Assembly (NCBI RefSeq): GCF_010728925.1
Contig: NZ_AP022608.1
Coordinates: forward strand, 4,960,001-5,024,000
Length of the DNA stretch: 64,000 nt
Reading direction: 5' to 3'
Source of the DNA: Mycolicibacterium gadium
Lineage (GTDB): Bacteria; Actinomycetota; Actinomycetes; Mycobacteriales; Mycobacteriaceae
Shown here: positions 1-8,828 of the stretch, in pieces
How positions within the stretch are numbered: the first letter of the stretch is position 1
Layout of the letters: each line of letters begins with the position of its first letter
Made by a program: the position numbers and the translations under genes
The notes under the pieces: model-generated
The model's database searches: none
The model's input: the letters and a program-made list of their open reading frames with translations, nothing else
Told to the model about the DNA's origin: nothing

Positions 1-537
1 GGGTCGTTCCACCCATTCCTGGGTGCGGCGGATCGGGAGCTGCCAGCAGACCTCGGGTTTGAGGGTCAGCGGTTCGACGCCGATCTTGAGCGCTTTCGAG
101 TGCAACGCGCATCCGATGCCGCCGGGGAACCCGGGACGGTTCAGAAATATGCAGGCGCCCTTGTACTTCCGGGTGCGTAGATTGGGTTTGTCGTCGTACT
201 CGTCCATTTCGAGGTAGCCCTTTTTTCCGAGACCCTTCTCCCGGAACTGCCAATCCTCGTCGGTCAGGAGTTTGACCGCCTCTTCGAGTTCGGCGATGTC
301 GTTCTTGTCCGACATGAAGGCCCCATGGCTGCAGCATCCGTCGTCGGGCCTGCCCTCCACAGTGCCCTGACAGGCGGGCGTGCCGAACACGCACGTCCAC
401 CGCGACAGCAGCCACGTCATGTCGGCTGCGATCAGATGCTCGGGGTTGTCGGGATCGAAAAACTCCACCCACTCACGGGCAAAGTCGAGTTCAACCTCGC
501 CGGGCCCAGGTGATTTGCTCTTCGCCCGAGGGCTCAT
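1..537 (-). CDS. Rv0495c-like conserved protein (C-terminus cut by window edge)
   Basis: A reading frame on the minus strand is open from an ATG at 537 to the left edge (179 codons, no stop seen). The protein begins [19 protein letters not shown] and has a cysteine-rich stretch at about residues 49-69 (CVFGTPAC, then DDGCCSH) and further Cys residues near [11 protein letters not shown] and EVCWQL, which could suit metal or redox chemistry. Its position, divergent from ppx, and its sequence match Rv0495c of M. tuberculosis, a conserved mycobacterial protein. The molecular function cannot be read from the sequence. Confidence 0.85.
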   Translation of the reverse strand, partial: MSPRAKSKSPGPGEVELDFAREWVEFFDPDNPEHLIAADMTWLLSRWTCVFGTPACQGTVEGRPDDGCCSHGAFMSDKNDIAELEEAVKLLTDEDWQFREKGLGKKGYLEMDEYDDKPNLRTRKYKGACIFLNRPGFPGGIGCALHSKALKIGVEPLTLKPEVCWQLPIRRTQEWVERP

Positions 538-573
538 CGCTGATGCACTCACAACATTCAACGGTAAACCCAA

Positions 574-579
574 TAGGGT
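574..579 (+). promoter_or_regulatory. -10-like hexamer for ppx, leaderless arrangement
   Basis: TAGGGT lies exactly six bases before the GTG start at 586. This fits the TANNNT consensus and the spacing of leaderless mycobacterial transcripts. No clear -35 box or Shine-Dalgarno sequence is seen. Confidence 0.5.
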
Positions 580-585
580 GGATGG

Positions 586-1551
586 GTGCGATTAGGCGTG
601 CTGGATGTCGGCAGCAATACCGTCCACCTGTTGGTGGTGGACGCCCGTCGCGGTGGACATCCGACGCCCATGAGTTCCACCAAGGCCTCGCTGCGCCTCG
701 CAGAGGCCATCGACAGCAACGGAAAACTCACCCGAAAGGGCGCCGACAAGTTGATCGGCACCCTCGACGAGTTCGCCAAGATCGCGGCGAGTTCGGGGTG
801 CGTCGAGTTGATGGCGTTCGCGACTTCCGCTGTCCGCGATGCGAAGAACTCCGAAGAACTACTCGCCAGGGTGCACGCCGAGACCGGCGTGGCGCTGCAG
901 GTGCTCAGCGGGGTCGACGAGTCCCGGCTGACGTTCCTCGCGGTGCGCCGCTGGTACGGCTGGAGCGCGGGCCGCATCATCAACATCGATATCGGTGGCG
1001 GCTCGCTTGAACTGTCGAACGGCGTCGACGAGGAGCCCGAGGTGGCGCTGTCGCTGCCGTTCGGTGCGGGCCGGCTGACCCGGGAATGGCTGCCCGACGA
1101 TCCCCCGGGCCGCCGCCGCGTGAACATGCTGCGCGACTGGCTGGCCACCGAGCTGGCCGACGCGGGCGCCGAGATGCTCAAGGCGGGCACTCCAGACCTG
1201 GCCGTCGCGACCTCGAAGACGTTCCGCTCGCTGGCCCGCCTCACCGGCGCGGCCCCCTCCGGGGCAGGTCCGAGGGTGAAGCGGACGTTGACGGCCACCG
1301 GCCTGAGGCAGCTCATAGCATTCATCTCTAGGATGACCGCGGCTGACCGTGCAGAGTTGGAAGGGGTGAGCGCCGAACGGGCGCCGCAGATCGTGGCCGG
1401 AGCCTTGGTAGCTGAGGCGAGCATGAAGGCTCTGGATGTCGAAAGCGTGGATATCTGTCCATGGGCATTGCGAGAAGGGCTGATTCTGCGGAAACTCGAC
1501 AGCGAGGCTGATGGAACTGCCTTGGTGGAGACATCTGTCCAGCGACGCTGA
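586..1551 (+). CDS. ppx: Ppx/GppA family exopolyphosphatase
   Basis: A 321-residue Ppx/GppA phosphatase of the ASKHA fold. The N-terminus [13 protein letters not shown] (residues 4-16) is the phosphate-1 loop, and [10 protein letters not shown] near residue 133-142 is the phosphate-2 motif. Family members hydrolyse polyphosphate or (p)ppGpp; the mycobacterial orthologue Rv0496 (Ppx1) is reported to act on short polyphosphate. The start is GTG at 586, because an upstream GTG at 578 is followed by an in-frame stop. It is divergent from the Rv0495c-like gene and followed 57 bp later by the Rv0497-like gene. Likely cytosolic. Confidence 0.92.
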   Translation: MRLGVLDVGSNTVHLLVVDARRGGHPTPMSSTKASLRLAEAIDSNGKLTRKGADKLIGTLDEFAKIAASSGCVELMAFATSAVRDAKNSEELLARVHAETGVALQVLSGVDESRLTFLAVRRWYGWSAGRIINIDIGGGSLELSNGVDEEPEVALSLPFGAGRLTREWLPDDPPGRRRVNMLRDWLATELADAGAEMLKAGTPDLAVATSKTFRSLARLTGAAPSGAGPRVKRTLTATGLRQLIAFISRMTAADRAELEGVSAERAPQIVAGALVAEASMKALDVESVDICPWALREGLILRKLDSEADGTALVETSVQRR

Positions 1552-1608
1552 CCAGCAGACTGGAGGCTCACACGGCGCCGAATCCAGGGGCCCAGAGGCG
1601 AGAGACGA

Positions 1609-2727
1609 ATGACAGGACCAGAAGACAGCCAGAGCACGCGACCGATCTCGGTCGCGGAGTTGCTGGCCCGTAACGGCACCATCGGTGCCCCGCCGGTCGG
1701 GGGCCGCCGCAGGCGCCGTCGCGGAGACACCGACTCGATCTCCGTCGCAGAGCTGACCGGTGAGATTCCGATCGTCACCGATCGCGACATCGTCGAACGG
1801 CCCGTCGCTGACGAACCGTCGGCCCAGCAGGATGCCGCCGAGCCCGTCGAGGTCCCGGTCGAACAGGTCGAAGCTGTCGAGCCGCCGGAGCTGACCAGCC
1901 CAGCCGCGAGCAACGGCGCCGTCGACCATCAGGACACCGACGTGGTCGAAGCGGTCGAGGCCGACAACGCCGATGAGGCCGTCGAGGCCGATGAGGCCGA
2001 TGAGGCCGTCGAACAGGACGCGGCCGACGAGACCGACGATGACTACGCCGACGCGGTCACCGACTACGCCGCCCACATCCAACAGCGGGACAGCGACGCC
2101 GACGTCGACTTCTTCGCGCCACCGCGTCGCTCGAGCTACGCACCGCGCCGATTCGGCGCGCTGGTCGACGCCGAGGAGATGAGCCCCGACCCGGAACCCG
2201 TCGACGGGGACACCGCCCTGGACTGGTCGGCGCCCGAGATCGAGTCCGAGGACGACATCGACGCCCTCGATACGGTCGGCGACCTCGAGGACGACGCCAA
2301 GGATTCCGACCGCTCGAGGTCCCATCCCCGTCCCGTCGAGGGTGCGTTGTTCGGCGGCCAGACCGTCGCCGACGACATCGCGCGCAGGGGCACAGCGCCG
2401 GCGCCGGCGGACATCGAACTCGACGACCCAGACCGCGGGACCGAGGCGGCCCAGCCGACGACCATGTCGTCGTTCATGCACGGCGTGTGGATCGTCGGGC
2501 AGTGCGTCCTGGCGGTCGCGTTCGGCGCCGGCCTGTTCGTCGCTTTCGACCAGCTGTGGAAGTGGAACAACATCGTCGCACTGGTGCTGTCTGTCCTGGT
2601 GATTCTCGGCCTCGTCGTCGGGGTGCGGGTGGTGCGCAAGACCGAGGACATCGGCAGCACGCTGATCGCAGTGGCTGTGGGGGCTCTCGTCACGTTGGGC
2701 CCCTTGGCGCTGCTGCAGTCGGGTTGA
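1609..2727 (+). CDS. Rv0497-like acidic membrane protein
   Basis: A 372-residue protein in two parts. The first ~285 residues are hydrophilic and strongly acidic, with an ISVAEL motif occurring twice (about residues 11 and 44) and an Asp/Glu/Ala-rich repeat tract at about 115-145 (EAVEADEADEAVEQD). The last ~80 residues hold three hydrophobic segments starting near WIVGQCVLAVAFGAGLF. Order and sequence match Rv0497. It is probably a membrane protein with a long disordered N-terminal tail. Function unknown; the tail could be a protein-interaction region (inference). Confidence 0.85.
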   Translation: MTGPEDSQSTRPISVAELLARNGTIGAPPVGGRRRRRRGDTDSISVAELTGEIPIVTDRDIVERPVADEPSAQQDAAEPVEVPVEQVEAVEPPELTSPAASNGAVDHQDTDVVEAVEADNADEAVEADEADEAVEQDAADETDDDYADAVTDYAAHIQQRDSDADVDFFAPPRRSSYAPRRFGALVDAEEMSPDPEPVDGDTALDWSAPEIESEDDIDALDTVGDLEDDAKDSDRSRSHPRPVEGALFGGQTVADDIARRGTAPAPADIELDDPDRGTEAAQPTTMSSFMHGVWIVGQCVLAVAFGAGLFVAFDQLWKWNNIVALVLSVLVILGLVVGVRVVRKTEDIGSTLIAVAVGALVTLGPLALLQSG

Positions 2728-2755
2728 CGGCGACTACCGCCGCCTAACAGCCAAC

Positions 2756-3601
2756 GTGCGCCCCGCAATCAAGGTCGGTCTGTCGACGGCCTCGGTCTAT
2801 CCACTGAGGACCGAGGCTGCTTTCGAGTACGCGGCAACCCTGGGCTACGACGGTGTCGAGCTGATGGTGTGGGCCGAAACCGTTTCCCAGGACATCGATG
2901 CGATCGCCGAGCTGTCCGAGCGCTACGAGATGCCGGTGCTGTCGGTACACGCACCCTGTCTGCTGATCTCGCAGCGCGTGTGGGGCGCCAATCCGATCCC
3001 GAAACTGGAGCGCAGCGTGCGGGCCGCCGAGCAGCTCGGCGCCCAGACCGTCGTCGTGCATCCGCCGTTCCGGTGGCAGCGCCGGTACGCCGAGGGGTTC
3101 AGCACGCAGGTCGCCGAATTGGAGGCGTCCAGCGAGGTGATGGTGGCGGTGGAGAACATGTTCCCGTTCCGTGCCGACCGGTTTTTCGGTGCGGGCCAGA
3201 CGTCGATCGAGCGGATGCGCAAACGCGGGGGTAAGCCCGGACCGGGCATCTCGGCGTTCGCGCCGTCCTACGACCCGCTGGACGGTAACCACGCGCACTA
3301 CACGCTGGACCTGTCGCACACCGCGACCGCGGGCACCGACGCCCTCGAGATGGCACACCGGATGGGTGAGGGCCTGGTGCACCTGCATCTGTGCGACGGC
3401 AGCGGCGCGTCGACCGACGAGCATCTGGTCCCCGGCCGCGGCACCCAACCGACCGTCGAGGTCTGCGAGATGCTGGCGGCAAGCGACTTCTCCGGGCATG
3501 TGATCCTTGAGGTGACGACGTCGGGGGCGCGGTCGGCGAGTGAGCGTGAGGCGCTGCTCGCCGAGTCCCTGCAATTCGCTCGCGCCAATCTGCTGCGCTG
3601 A
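2756..3601 (+). CDS. Sugar phosphate isomerase/epimerase family protein (Rv0498-like)
   Basis: A 281-residue TIM-barrel protein of the xylose isomerase-like / AP endonuclease 2 superfamily. Metal-site candidates include VENMFPFR (around residue 131) and HLHLCDGSGASTDEHLVPGRG-type residues near 210-230, where the His and Asp residues are characteristic. Length matches Rv0498 (about 280 residues). The substrate is unknown; the fold alone does not separate an isomerase from an epimerase. Starts with GTG, with TAACAG five bases upstream, and sits 28 bp after the membrane protein gene, so it may be in the same operon. Confidence 0.85.
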   Translation: MRPAIKVGLSTASVYPLRTEAAFEYAATLGYDGVELMVWAETVSQDIDAIAELSERYEMPVLSVHAPCLLISQRVWGANPIPKLERSVRAAEQLGAQTVVVHPPFRWQRRYAEGFSTQVAELEASSEVMVAVENMFPFRADRFFGAGQTSIERMRKRGGKPGPGISAFAPSYDPLDGNHAHYTLDLSHTATAGTDALEMAHRMGEGLVHLHLCDGSGASTDEHLVPGRGTQPTVEVCEMLAASDFSGHVILEVTTSGARSASEREALLAESLQFARANLLR

Positions 3602-3618
3602 CCGAGGTGAGGATCCCC

Positions 3619-4431
3619 ATGCCGAGCTCGACCCTGTTCACCGATGCCATGGCGCTGACGAGTGCCGGCGACGGCGTGTATGACGGTGAGCTGAACGAAC
3701 ATTGGACGATCGGCGAAAAGGTGCACGGCGGGGCGATGCTGGCGCTGTGCGCCAACGCTGCGCGCACCGAGCACGCCGGAGATGTCCAGCCGATCGCCAT
3801 TTCGGGCAACTTTCTGTGGGCACCCGATCCCGGCCCGATGCGGTTGACGACGACGGTGCGCAAGCGGGGCCGCCGCGTCAGCCTCATCGACGTCGAACTC
3901 CACCAAGGGGACCGGACAGCGGTGCGGGCGTCGGTGACGCTGGGTGAACCCGAGCATCACGTGCCTCCGCTGCTTTCGGTCAATCCAGTCATCCCGCTGA
4001 TGCAGCCGGAACCGCCGCCGGGGCTGGAACCGATTGGGCCCGGCCACCGGATGGCCGACATCGTCCACCTGGCACACGGCTGCGATATCCGTCCGTCGCT
4101 GACGACGATGGAGCCGCGCGCCGACGGCGGCCCGCCGGTGATCGAGTACTGGGTCCGCCCCAAGGGGGTGGCACCCGACGTGCTGTTCGCGCTGCTGTGC
4201 GGCGATGTGTCGGCTCCGGTGACGTTCGGGGTCAACAGGTTCGGTTGGGCGCCCACCGTGCAACTGACCGCCTATCTGCGGGCCCTGCCTGCCGACGGCT
4301 GGCTGCGGGTGCTGTGTACGACGGTGCAGATCGGCCAGGACTGGTTCGACGAGGACCACATCGTCGTCGACTGTGCGGGGCACATCGTCGTGCAGAGCCG
4401 CCAGTTGGCGTTGGTGCCCCCCGAGGCGTGA
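3619..4431 (+). CDS. Thioesterase family protein (Rv0499-like)
   Basis: A 270-residue protein resembling double-hotdog, TesB-like acyl-CoA thioesterases: LNEHWTIGEKVHGGAMLALCA at about residues 28-48 fits the first hotdog helix. ATG 3619 is preferred over GTG 3607 because GAGGTGAGG lies at a proper distance upstream of it. The gene is 17 bp after the Rv0498-like gene. The likely role is hydrolysis or binding of acyl-CoA esters. The substrate cannot be inferred, and catalytic residues were not assigned. Confidence 0.75.
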   Translation: MPSSTLFTDAMALTSAGDGVYDGELNEHWTIGEKVHGGAMLALCANAARTEHAGDVQPIAISGNFLWAPDPGPMRLTTTVRKRGRRVSLIDVELHQGDRTAVRASVTLGEPEHHVPPLLSVNPVIPLMQPEPPPGLEPIGPGHRMADIVHLAHGCDIRPSLTTMEPRADGGPPVIEYWVRPKGVAPDVLFALLCGDVSAPVTFGVNRFGWAPTVQLTAYLRALPADGWLRVLCTTVQIGQDWFDEDHIVVDCAGHIVVQSRQLALVPPEA

Positions 4432-4486
4432 CGCCGACGGCGGCCGATGACACCGGCCGCCCGTGCCGTCTGCAATGCTTGCCCGC

Positions 4487-5359
4487 ATGGCCAGAATCGC
4501 GATCATCGGTGGCGGAAGTATGGGCGAGGCGCTGCTGTCGGGCATGCTGCGCGCCGGTCGGCAGGTCAAGGACCTGGTGGTCGCCGAGAAGGATCCCAGC
4601 CGCGCCAAGTTCCTGTCTGAGACGTACTCGGTGCTGGTCACGACGGTGGGCGATGCGGTCGACACCGCGACGTACGTCATCGTCGCGGTGAAGCCGTTCG
4701 ACGTCGAGGGGCTGGTGGCCGAGATCGCCGATGCCGCGGCCAGGGCCGAAACCGACACTGCCGAAAAGGTTTTCGTGACTGTCGCGGCCGGCGTTACGGC
4801 CGCGTTCTATGAGAACAAGCTGCCCGCGGGGTCGCCCGTCATCCGGGTGATGCCCAACGCCCCGGTCGTCGTCGGGGGCGGGGTGAGCGCCCTGGCGCCG
4901 GGCCGCTTCGCCACTGCGGAGCACCTCAAGGAGGTGTCGTTGATCTTCGACGCGGTGGGGGGTGTGCTCACCGTGCCGGAATCACAGCTCGACGCCGTCA
5001 CCGCCGTGTCCGGGTCGGGGCCGGCCTACTTCTTCCTGATGGTCGAGGCCTTGGTGGACGCGGGCGTGGCCGCGGGTTTGTCGCGGTCGGTGGCGACCGA
5101 TCTGGTCGTGCAAACGATGGCGGGCTCGGCCGCGATGTTGCTGGAGCGGCTCGACGAGGCGCAGCCGTCGGGGGAAGTCGCGCTGGGGACGGCGATTGAC
5201 ACCACGGCGGCTCAGCTACGTGCGACAGTTACCTCGCCCGGGGGTACCACCGCAGCTGGTCTGCGAGAACTCGAACGAGGCGGTTTGCGGGCCGCCGTCG
5301 CATCCGCGGTCGAAGCCGCGAAAACCCGGTCTGAGCAGCTAGGAATTACATCCCAGTAA
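4487..5359 (+). CDS. proC: Pyrroline-5-carboxylate reductase
   Basis: A 290-residue enzyme that reduces 1-pyrroline-5-carboxylate to proline with NAD(P)H. The N-terminus MARIAIIGGGSMGEALLSG is the Rossmann dinucleotide site. VIRVMPNAPVVVGGG (near residue 120) and AVSGSGPAYFFL (near 173) are family signatures, and the C-terminal VTSPGGTTAAGLREL is the substrate-binding helix. ATG 4487 is chosen over an in-frame ATG at 4475 because it gives the normal ProC N-terminus. Matches Rv0500 in size and context. Confidence 0.95.
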   Translation: MARIAIIGGGSMGEALLSGMLRAGRQVKDLVVAEKDPSRAKFLSETYSVLVTTVGDAVDTATYVIVAVKPFDVEGLVAEIADAAARAETDTAEKVFVTVAAGVTAAFYENKLPAGSPVIRVMPNAPVVVGGGVSALAPGRFATAEHLKEVSLIFDAVGGVLTVPESQLDAVTAVSGSGPAYFFLMVEALVDAGVAAGLSRSVATDLVVQTMAGSAAMLLERLDEAQPSGEVALGTAIDTTAAQLRATVTSPGGTTAAGLRELERGGLRAAVASAVEAAKTRSEQLGITSQ

Positions 5360-5362
5360 TTC

Positions 5363-5380
5363 AATCAATTCAAATTGATT
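5363..5380. promoter_or_regulatory. AT-rich palindrome after proC
   Basis: AATCAAT, TCAA, ATTGATT form a perfect 7-bp inverted repeat with a 4-base loop, immediately after the proC stop. Its AT content is far below that of the surrounding GC-rich DNA. It could be a weak terminator or a protein-binding site in the 139-bp gap before the BldC-like gene. Confidence 0.35.
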
Positions 5381-5498
5381 AGCCCACACCCGTCGCAGTA
5401 ACCCCACACGCCACGCTATTCTCCTCGTGTAAGCACGGGTTGGTGCCAGCGGTGGGGAAGCTGCTGGAACTGCTCGTGCCTGAACTGAATGGGTTGCG

Positions 5499-5756
5499 AT
5501 GACGTCTATGAACGGGCCATCGGGTCGTGATTCGGCGAGCGGCAAGCGGGACAGCAGCGCTTCCGACGGCCAGCCGCCTCGTGCTCAATTTCTCACCGTC
5601 GCGGAAGTGGCCAGCCTGATGCGGGTCAGCAAGATGACGGTATATCGCTTGGTACACAACGGAGAGTTGCCCGCAGTGCGTGTCGGCCGCTCTTTCCGGG
5701 TGCACGCCAAGGCAGTGCACGACATGCTCGAAAGCTCGTACTTCGACGCGGGTTGA
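5499..5756 (+). CDS. BldC-like/excisionase-family HTH DNA-binding protein (Rv0500A-like)
   Basis: An 85-residue protein with a disordered Ser/Gly-rich N-terminus (about 28 residues) followed by one MerR-type winged HTH: QFLTVAEVASLMRVSKMTVY then RLVHNGELPAVRVGRSFRV. This is the BldC/excisionase-like single-domain class, which binds DNA as head-to-tail oligomers in relatives. No phage or integrase gene is near, so a chromosomal regulator is more likely than an excisionase. It lies between proC and the bS22 gene as in M. tuberculosis. Confidence 0.88.
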   Translation: MTSMNGPSGRDSASGKRDSSASDGQPPRAQFLTVAEVASLMRVSKMTVYRLVHNGELPAVRVGRSFRVHAKAVHDMLESSYFDAG

Positions 5757-5913
5757 TTTGTTTCTCGTCGCCGTGCACCGCTGACCACCGCGCCCGATGT
5801 CGCCGGCCGTCCGGCTCCGTCACGCGTTTTTCGTTTAGCCTGACCGCCCAGGTAAGGTAGCGGGTCGAGTCACGTGCGCGAAGTGCACAAACATCATCTA
5901 GATAGCGGAGTTC

Positions 5914-6015
5914 ATGGGTTCAGTCATCAAGAAGCGGCGCAAGCGTATGTCGAAGAAGAAGCACCGCAAGCTGCTTCGTCGCACCAGGGTCCAGCGCAGA
6001 AAACTCGGCAAGTAG
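5914..6015 (+). CDS. Ribosomal protein bS22 (33 aa, AURKAIP1/COX24-type)
   Basis: ATG 5914 to TAG 6013-6015 encodes 33 residues, starting [20 protein letters not shown] and ending in RRKLGK. More than half the residues are Lys or Arg. This is the very small basic protein of high-GC Gram-positives equivalent to Rv0500B and found in mycobacterial 30S ribosome structures as bS22. ATAGCGGAG upstream (5902-5910) may act as ribosome binding site. The gene is easily missed because of its length. Confidence 0.9.
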
Positions 6016-6032
6016 TTCTCGCACTTGGTCGC

Positions 6033-6038
6033 TAGGCT
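6033..6038 (+). promoter_or_regulatory. -10-like hexamer for the galE2-like gene
   Basis: TAGGCT lies six bases before ATG 6045, consistent with a leaderless transcript. It sits 18 bp after the bS22 stop codon, so the next gene may have its own promoter. Confidence 0.5.
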
Positions 6039-6044
6039 GACCGG

Positions 6045-7121
6045 ATGGATTCTGAGGGTCGTTCTCCAGACGACACCGTCCACTACCCCAAGGTCGTGCT
6101 TGTCACGGGCGCGTGCCGATTTCTCGGCGGGTATCTGACGGCACGGTTGGCCCAGAACCCGCTGATCAACCACGTCATCGCCGTCGACGCCATAGCCCCG
6201 AGCAAGGATCTGCTGCGCAGAATGGGTCGCGCCGAGTTCGTGCGCGCCGACATCCGTAACCCCTTCATTGCGAAGGTCATCCGCAACGGTGAGGTCGACA
6301 CCGTCGTGCACGCCGCCGCGGCCTCCTACGCGCCTCGTGCCGGGGGACGGGCCGTGCTCAAAGAGCTCAACGTGATGGGCGCGATCCAGCTGTTCGCCGC
6401 CTGCCAGAAGGCACCGACGGTGCGCAGGGTGATCGTGAAGTCGACGTCGGAGGTCTACGGCTCACACCCGCACGATCCCGTGCTGTTCACCGAGGCCAGC
6501 GGTGCGAGGCGGCCACCGGGCGAGGGCTTCGCCCGCGACAGCATCGACATCGAGGGCTACGCCCGCGGTCTGGGCCGGCGCAGGCCCGACATCACGGTCA
6601 CGATCCTGCGGCTGGCCAACATGATCGGTCCCGCGATGGACACCGCGTTGTCGCGGTATCTCGCCGGTCCGGTGGTGCCGACGGTCATCGGCCACGACGC
6701 CCGACTGCAGCTGCTGCACGAGCAGGACGCCCTCGGCGCTTTGGAGCGCGCGACGATGGCGGGCAAGTCGGGCACCTTCAACATCGGTGCCACCGGGATC
6801 ATGATGATGAGCCAGGCCATCCGGCGTGCCGGGCGCATCGCCCTGCCGGTCCCTCGTTCCGCGCTCTCCGCTGTGGATTCGCTGTCGCGCGCAACTCGCT
6901 ACACTGAGGTCGATCGAGAGCAGCTCGACTACTTGAGCTACGGCCGCGTTATGGATACGACACGTATGCGTAACGACCTCGGCTACAGCCCGAAGTGGAC
7001 AACCGTGGAAGCGTTTGACGATTACGTGAGAGGTCGCGGGTTGACTCCGATCATCGACCCGAAATGGGTACGCTCAATGGAGAGTCGCGCCGTGTCCATG
7101 GCGCAGCGGTGGGGAAGATAA
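6045..7121 (+). CDS. galE2: NAD-dependent epimerase/dehydratase family protein (GalE2-like, Rv0501)
   Basis: A 358-residue extended SDR. VVLVTGACRFLGGYL (about residues 17-31) is a variant of the TGxxGxxG cofactor motif. The usual catalytic YxxxK is not evident: the corresponding segment reads IEGYARGLGRRRPD, where Leu occupies the Lys position. Context (after bS22, before an Rv0502-like acyltransferase) matches Rv0501. The UDP-sugar epimerase name comes from gene order; the missing Lys suggests a different or non-catalytic role. Confidence 0.78.
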   Translation: MDSEGRSPDDTVHYPKVVLVTGACRFLGGYLTARLAQNPLINHVIAVDAIAPSKDLLRRMGRAEFVRADIRNPFIAKVIRNGEVDTVVHAAAASYAPRAGGRAVLKELNVMGAIQLFAACQKAPTVRRVIVKSTSEVYGSHPHDPVLFTEASGARRPPGEGFARDSIDIEGYARGLGRRRPDITVTILRLANMIGPAMDTALSRYLAGPVVPTVIGHDARLQLLHEQDALGALERATMAGKSGTFNIGATGIMMMSQAIRRAGRIALPVPRSALSAVDSLSRATRYTEVDREQLDYLSYGRVMDTTRMRNDLGYSPKWTTVEAFDDYVRGRGLTPIIDPKWVRSMESRAVSMAQRWGR

Positions 7122-7159
7122 CAGCAACGATTCGATTCGGGTCGGGGAGAAGGTAGAAG

Positions 7160-8230
7160 GTGGCGGGCGAGTCGAAGGCCAAAGTCATTCCGCTGCATTC
7201 CAATTCGGGTCGTTCGACGGCCCAGCGGCGGGCTGCCGCAGCGCGCGCAGACAGTTCGCGTCGACATCCGTCCGTGTTCTCCGACAGCGGTGCGCACGCC
7301 TCCGCTGAGCAGATCGCCGCGGTCGTTCGCGAGATCGATCAGGCCCGCGGCGCCGCGGCGGGTACTTCCGGCACCGACGCGACTCCCTCCGAACTCGCCA
7401 AACGAATAGGTGCCGGAGCTGAATTCATCCGCCAGCGGATGATGGGCGACTACACCGTCGACGAGTTCGGCTTCGACCCCCACCTCAACAACGCAATCTT
7501 CTTGCCTTTGCTGCGAGGCCTTTTCAAGTCGTGGTTCCGGGTCGAGGTCAGCGGTATCGAGAACCTCCCGGTCACCGGCGCCGCGTTGATTGTCGCCAAC
7601 CACGCCGGGGTGTTGCCCTTCGACGGGCTGATGACGTCGGTGGCGGTACACGACAACCATCCGACGAATCGCGATCTGCGTCTGCTGGCCGCCGACATGG
7701 TATTCGACATGCCCTTCGTCGGGCAGGCAGCGCGCAAGGCCGGGCACACCATGGCCTGCACTTCCGATGCGCACCGGCTATTGGCAGCCGGGGAACTCAC
7801 CGCGGTCTTCCCCGAGGGCTACAAGGGTCTGGGCAAGCACTTCAAGGACCGCTACAAGCTGCAGCGGTTCGGTCGCGGCGGGTTCGTCGCGGCGGCCCTG
7901 CGGACCAAGGCGCCGATCGTGCCGTGCTCGATCGTCGGATCCGAAGAGATCTATCCGATGATCGCCGACGTCAAGCTGCTGGCCCGCCTGCTCGGGCTGC
8001 CGTACTTCCCCGTCACACCGCTGTTCCCGCTGGCCGGACCTGTCGGGCTGGTGCCGCTTCCGTCGAAGTGGCACATCCAGTTCGGCGAGCCGATCTACAC
8101 GTCCGACTACGACGAAACGTCCGCCGACGATCCGATGGTGACCTTCGAGCTGACGGACCACGTCCGCGAGACCATCCAGCAGACGCTCTACCAGCTGTTG
8201 GCCAACCGGCGGAACGCCTTCCTCGGATAG
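7160..8230 (+). CDS. Lysophospholipid acyltransferase family protein (Rv0502-like)
   Basis: A 356-residue PlsC-type acyltransferase. The first ~75 residues are polar and Ala-rich. VANHAGVLPFDG at about residue 145 is the catalytic His-Asp region, with six rather than the usual four residues between His and Asp. VFPEGYKG at about 216 is the FPEG acceptor motif. The enzyme should transfer an acyl chain to a glycerophospholipid or similar acceptor at the membrane. The start is GTG with AGAAGG upstream. The acceptor is unknown. Confidence 0.82.
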   Translation: MAGESKAKVIPLHSNSGRSTAQRRAAAARADSSRRHPSVFSDSGAHASAEQIAAVVREIDQARGAAAGTSGTDATPSELAKRIGAGAEFIRQRMMGDYTVDEFGFDPHLNNAIFLPLLRGLFKSWFRVEVSGIENLPVTGAALIVANHAGVLPFDGLMTSVAVHDNHPTNRDLRLLAADMVFDMPFVGQAARKAGHTMACTSDAHRLLAAGELTAVFPEGYKGLGKHFKDRYKLQRFGRGGFVAAALRTKAPIVPCSIVGSEEIYPMIADVKLLARLLGLPYFPVTPLFPLAGPVGLVPLPSKWHIQFGEPIYTSDYDETSADDPMVTFELTDHVRETIQQTLYQLLANRRNAFLG

Positions 8231-8237
8231 GCGGAAG

Positions 8238-8777
8238 CTAGCTCTCCTTAGAGCTTTGCTTGGCAATCATTTTCGCGATGGCATCGTCGCGCGCCGCAGC
8301 GATCCGGGCGCTCACATCGTCGACCTCGGTGTCGGATTCGGCTTCACCCATCACCGTGACGATGCTGGTGATCACCGGCTTGCCCTCGGCGTCGGTCACC
8401 TCACCGCGGATCTCGGTGAGAATCGCGCCGTGCGACTCCATGACCGAGTCCAGATAGGAATCGAAATACAACTTGTCGCCGGCCAGGATCGGCCGGTGGA
8501 AGACCAACTTCTGATCTCGGTGCAGGACCCGCTCCATGTTGATCGGCACATCGAACTGGTTGAAGATCTCCAGCTGTACCCGGCGGCCCGCCACCGCGAG
8601 GAATGTCAGTGACGCGACGAGGGCATCGTGGCCGTACTCCTTGGCGGCTTCCTCGGAGTAGTGCGCCGGGTGCTCGTCTTTGACCGCACGCGCGAACTCA
8701 CGGATCTTCTCCCGGTTGACCTCGAAATAGTCGGGGTAGCGGTAGTGGGTCCCGATGATGTCTTCAGCGATAGCCAT
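8238..8777 (-). CDS. MaoC-type (3R)-hydroxyacyl-ACP dehydratase subunit (HadD/Rv0504c-like)
   Basis: A 179-residue hotdog-fold protein of the MaoC_dehydrat_N (FAS1-like) group: [20 protein letters not shown] at the N-terminus, and [20 protein letters not shown] near 80-100. It lacks the obvious catalytic hydratase-2 motif, as HadA/HadC-type subunits do. The syntenic Rv0504c is reported as HadD, a FAS-II dehydratase involved in mycolic acid elongation. It faces the acyltransferase gene convergently, with stops 7 bp apart. cmaA2, which lies beside it in M. tuberculosis, is absent here. Confidence 0.8.
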   Translation of the reverse strand: MAIAEDIIGTHYRYPDYFEVNREKIREFARAVKDEHPAHYSEEAAKEYGHDALVASLTFLAVAGRRVQLEIFNQFDVPINMERVLHRDQKLVFHRPILAGDKLYFDSYLDSVMESHGAILTEIRGEVTDAEGKPVITSIVTVMGEAESDTEVDDVSARIAAARDDAIAKMIAKQSSKES

Positions 8778-8828
8778 GTCGTTCTCTTCGTCTCGTGATG
8801 TGCGGGCGCGAGCCTATCAGCGCTGGTC

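Noticed and set aside
558..1913. 451-codon minus-strand frame opposite ppx
   Set aside because: Ser/Arg-rich shadow of a clear Ppx/GppA gene.
5499..5756. Prophage excisionase
   Set aside because: The HTH is of the excisionase/BldC class, but no integrase, att site or phage gene lies nearby and the gene order is the conserved chromosomal one.
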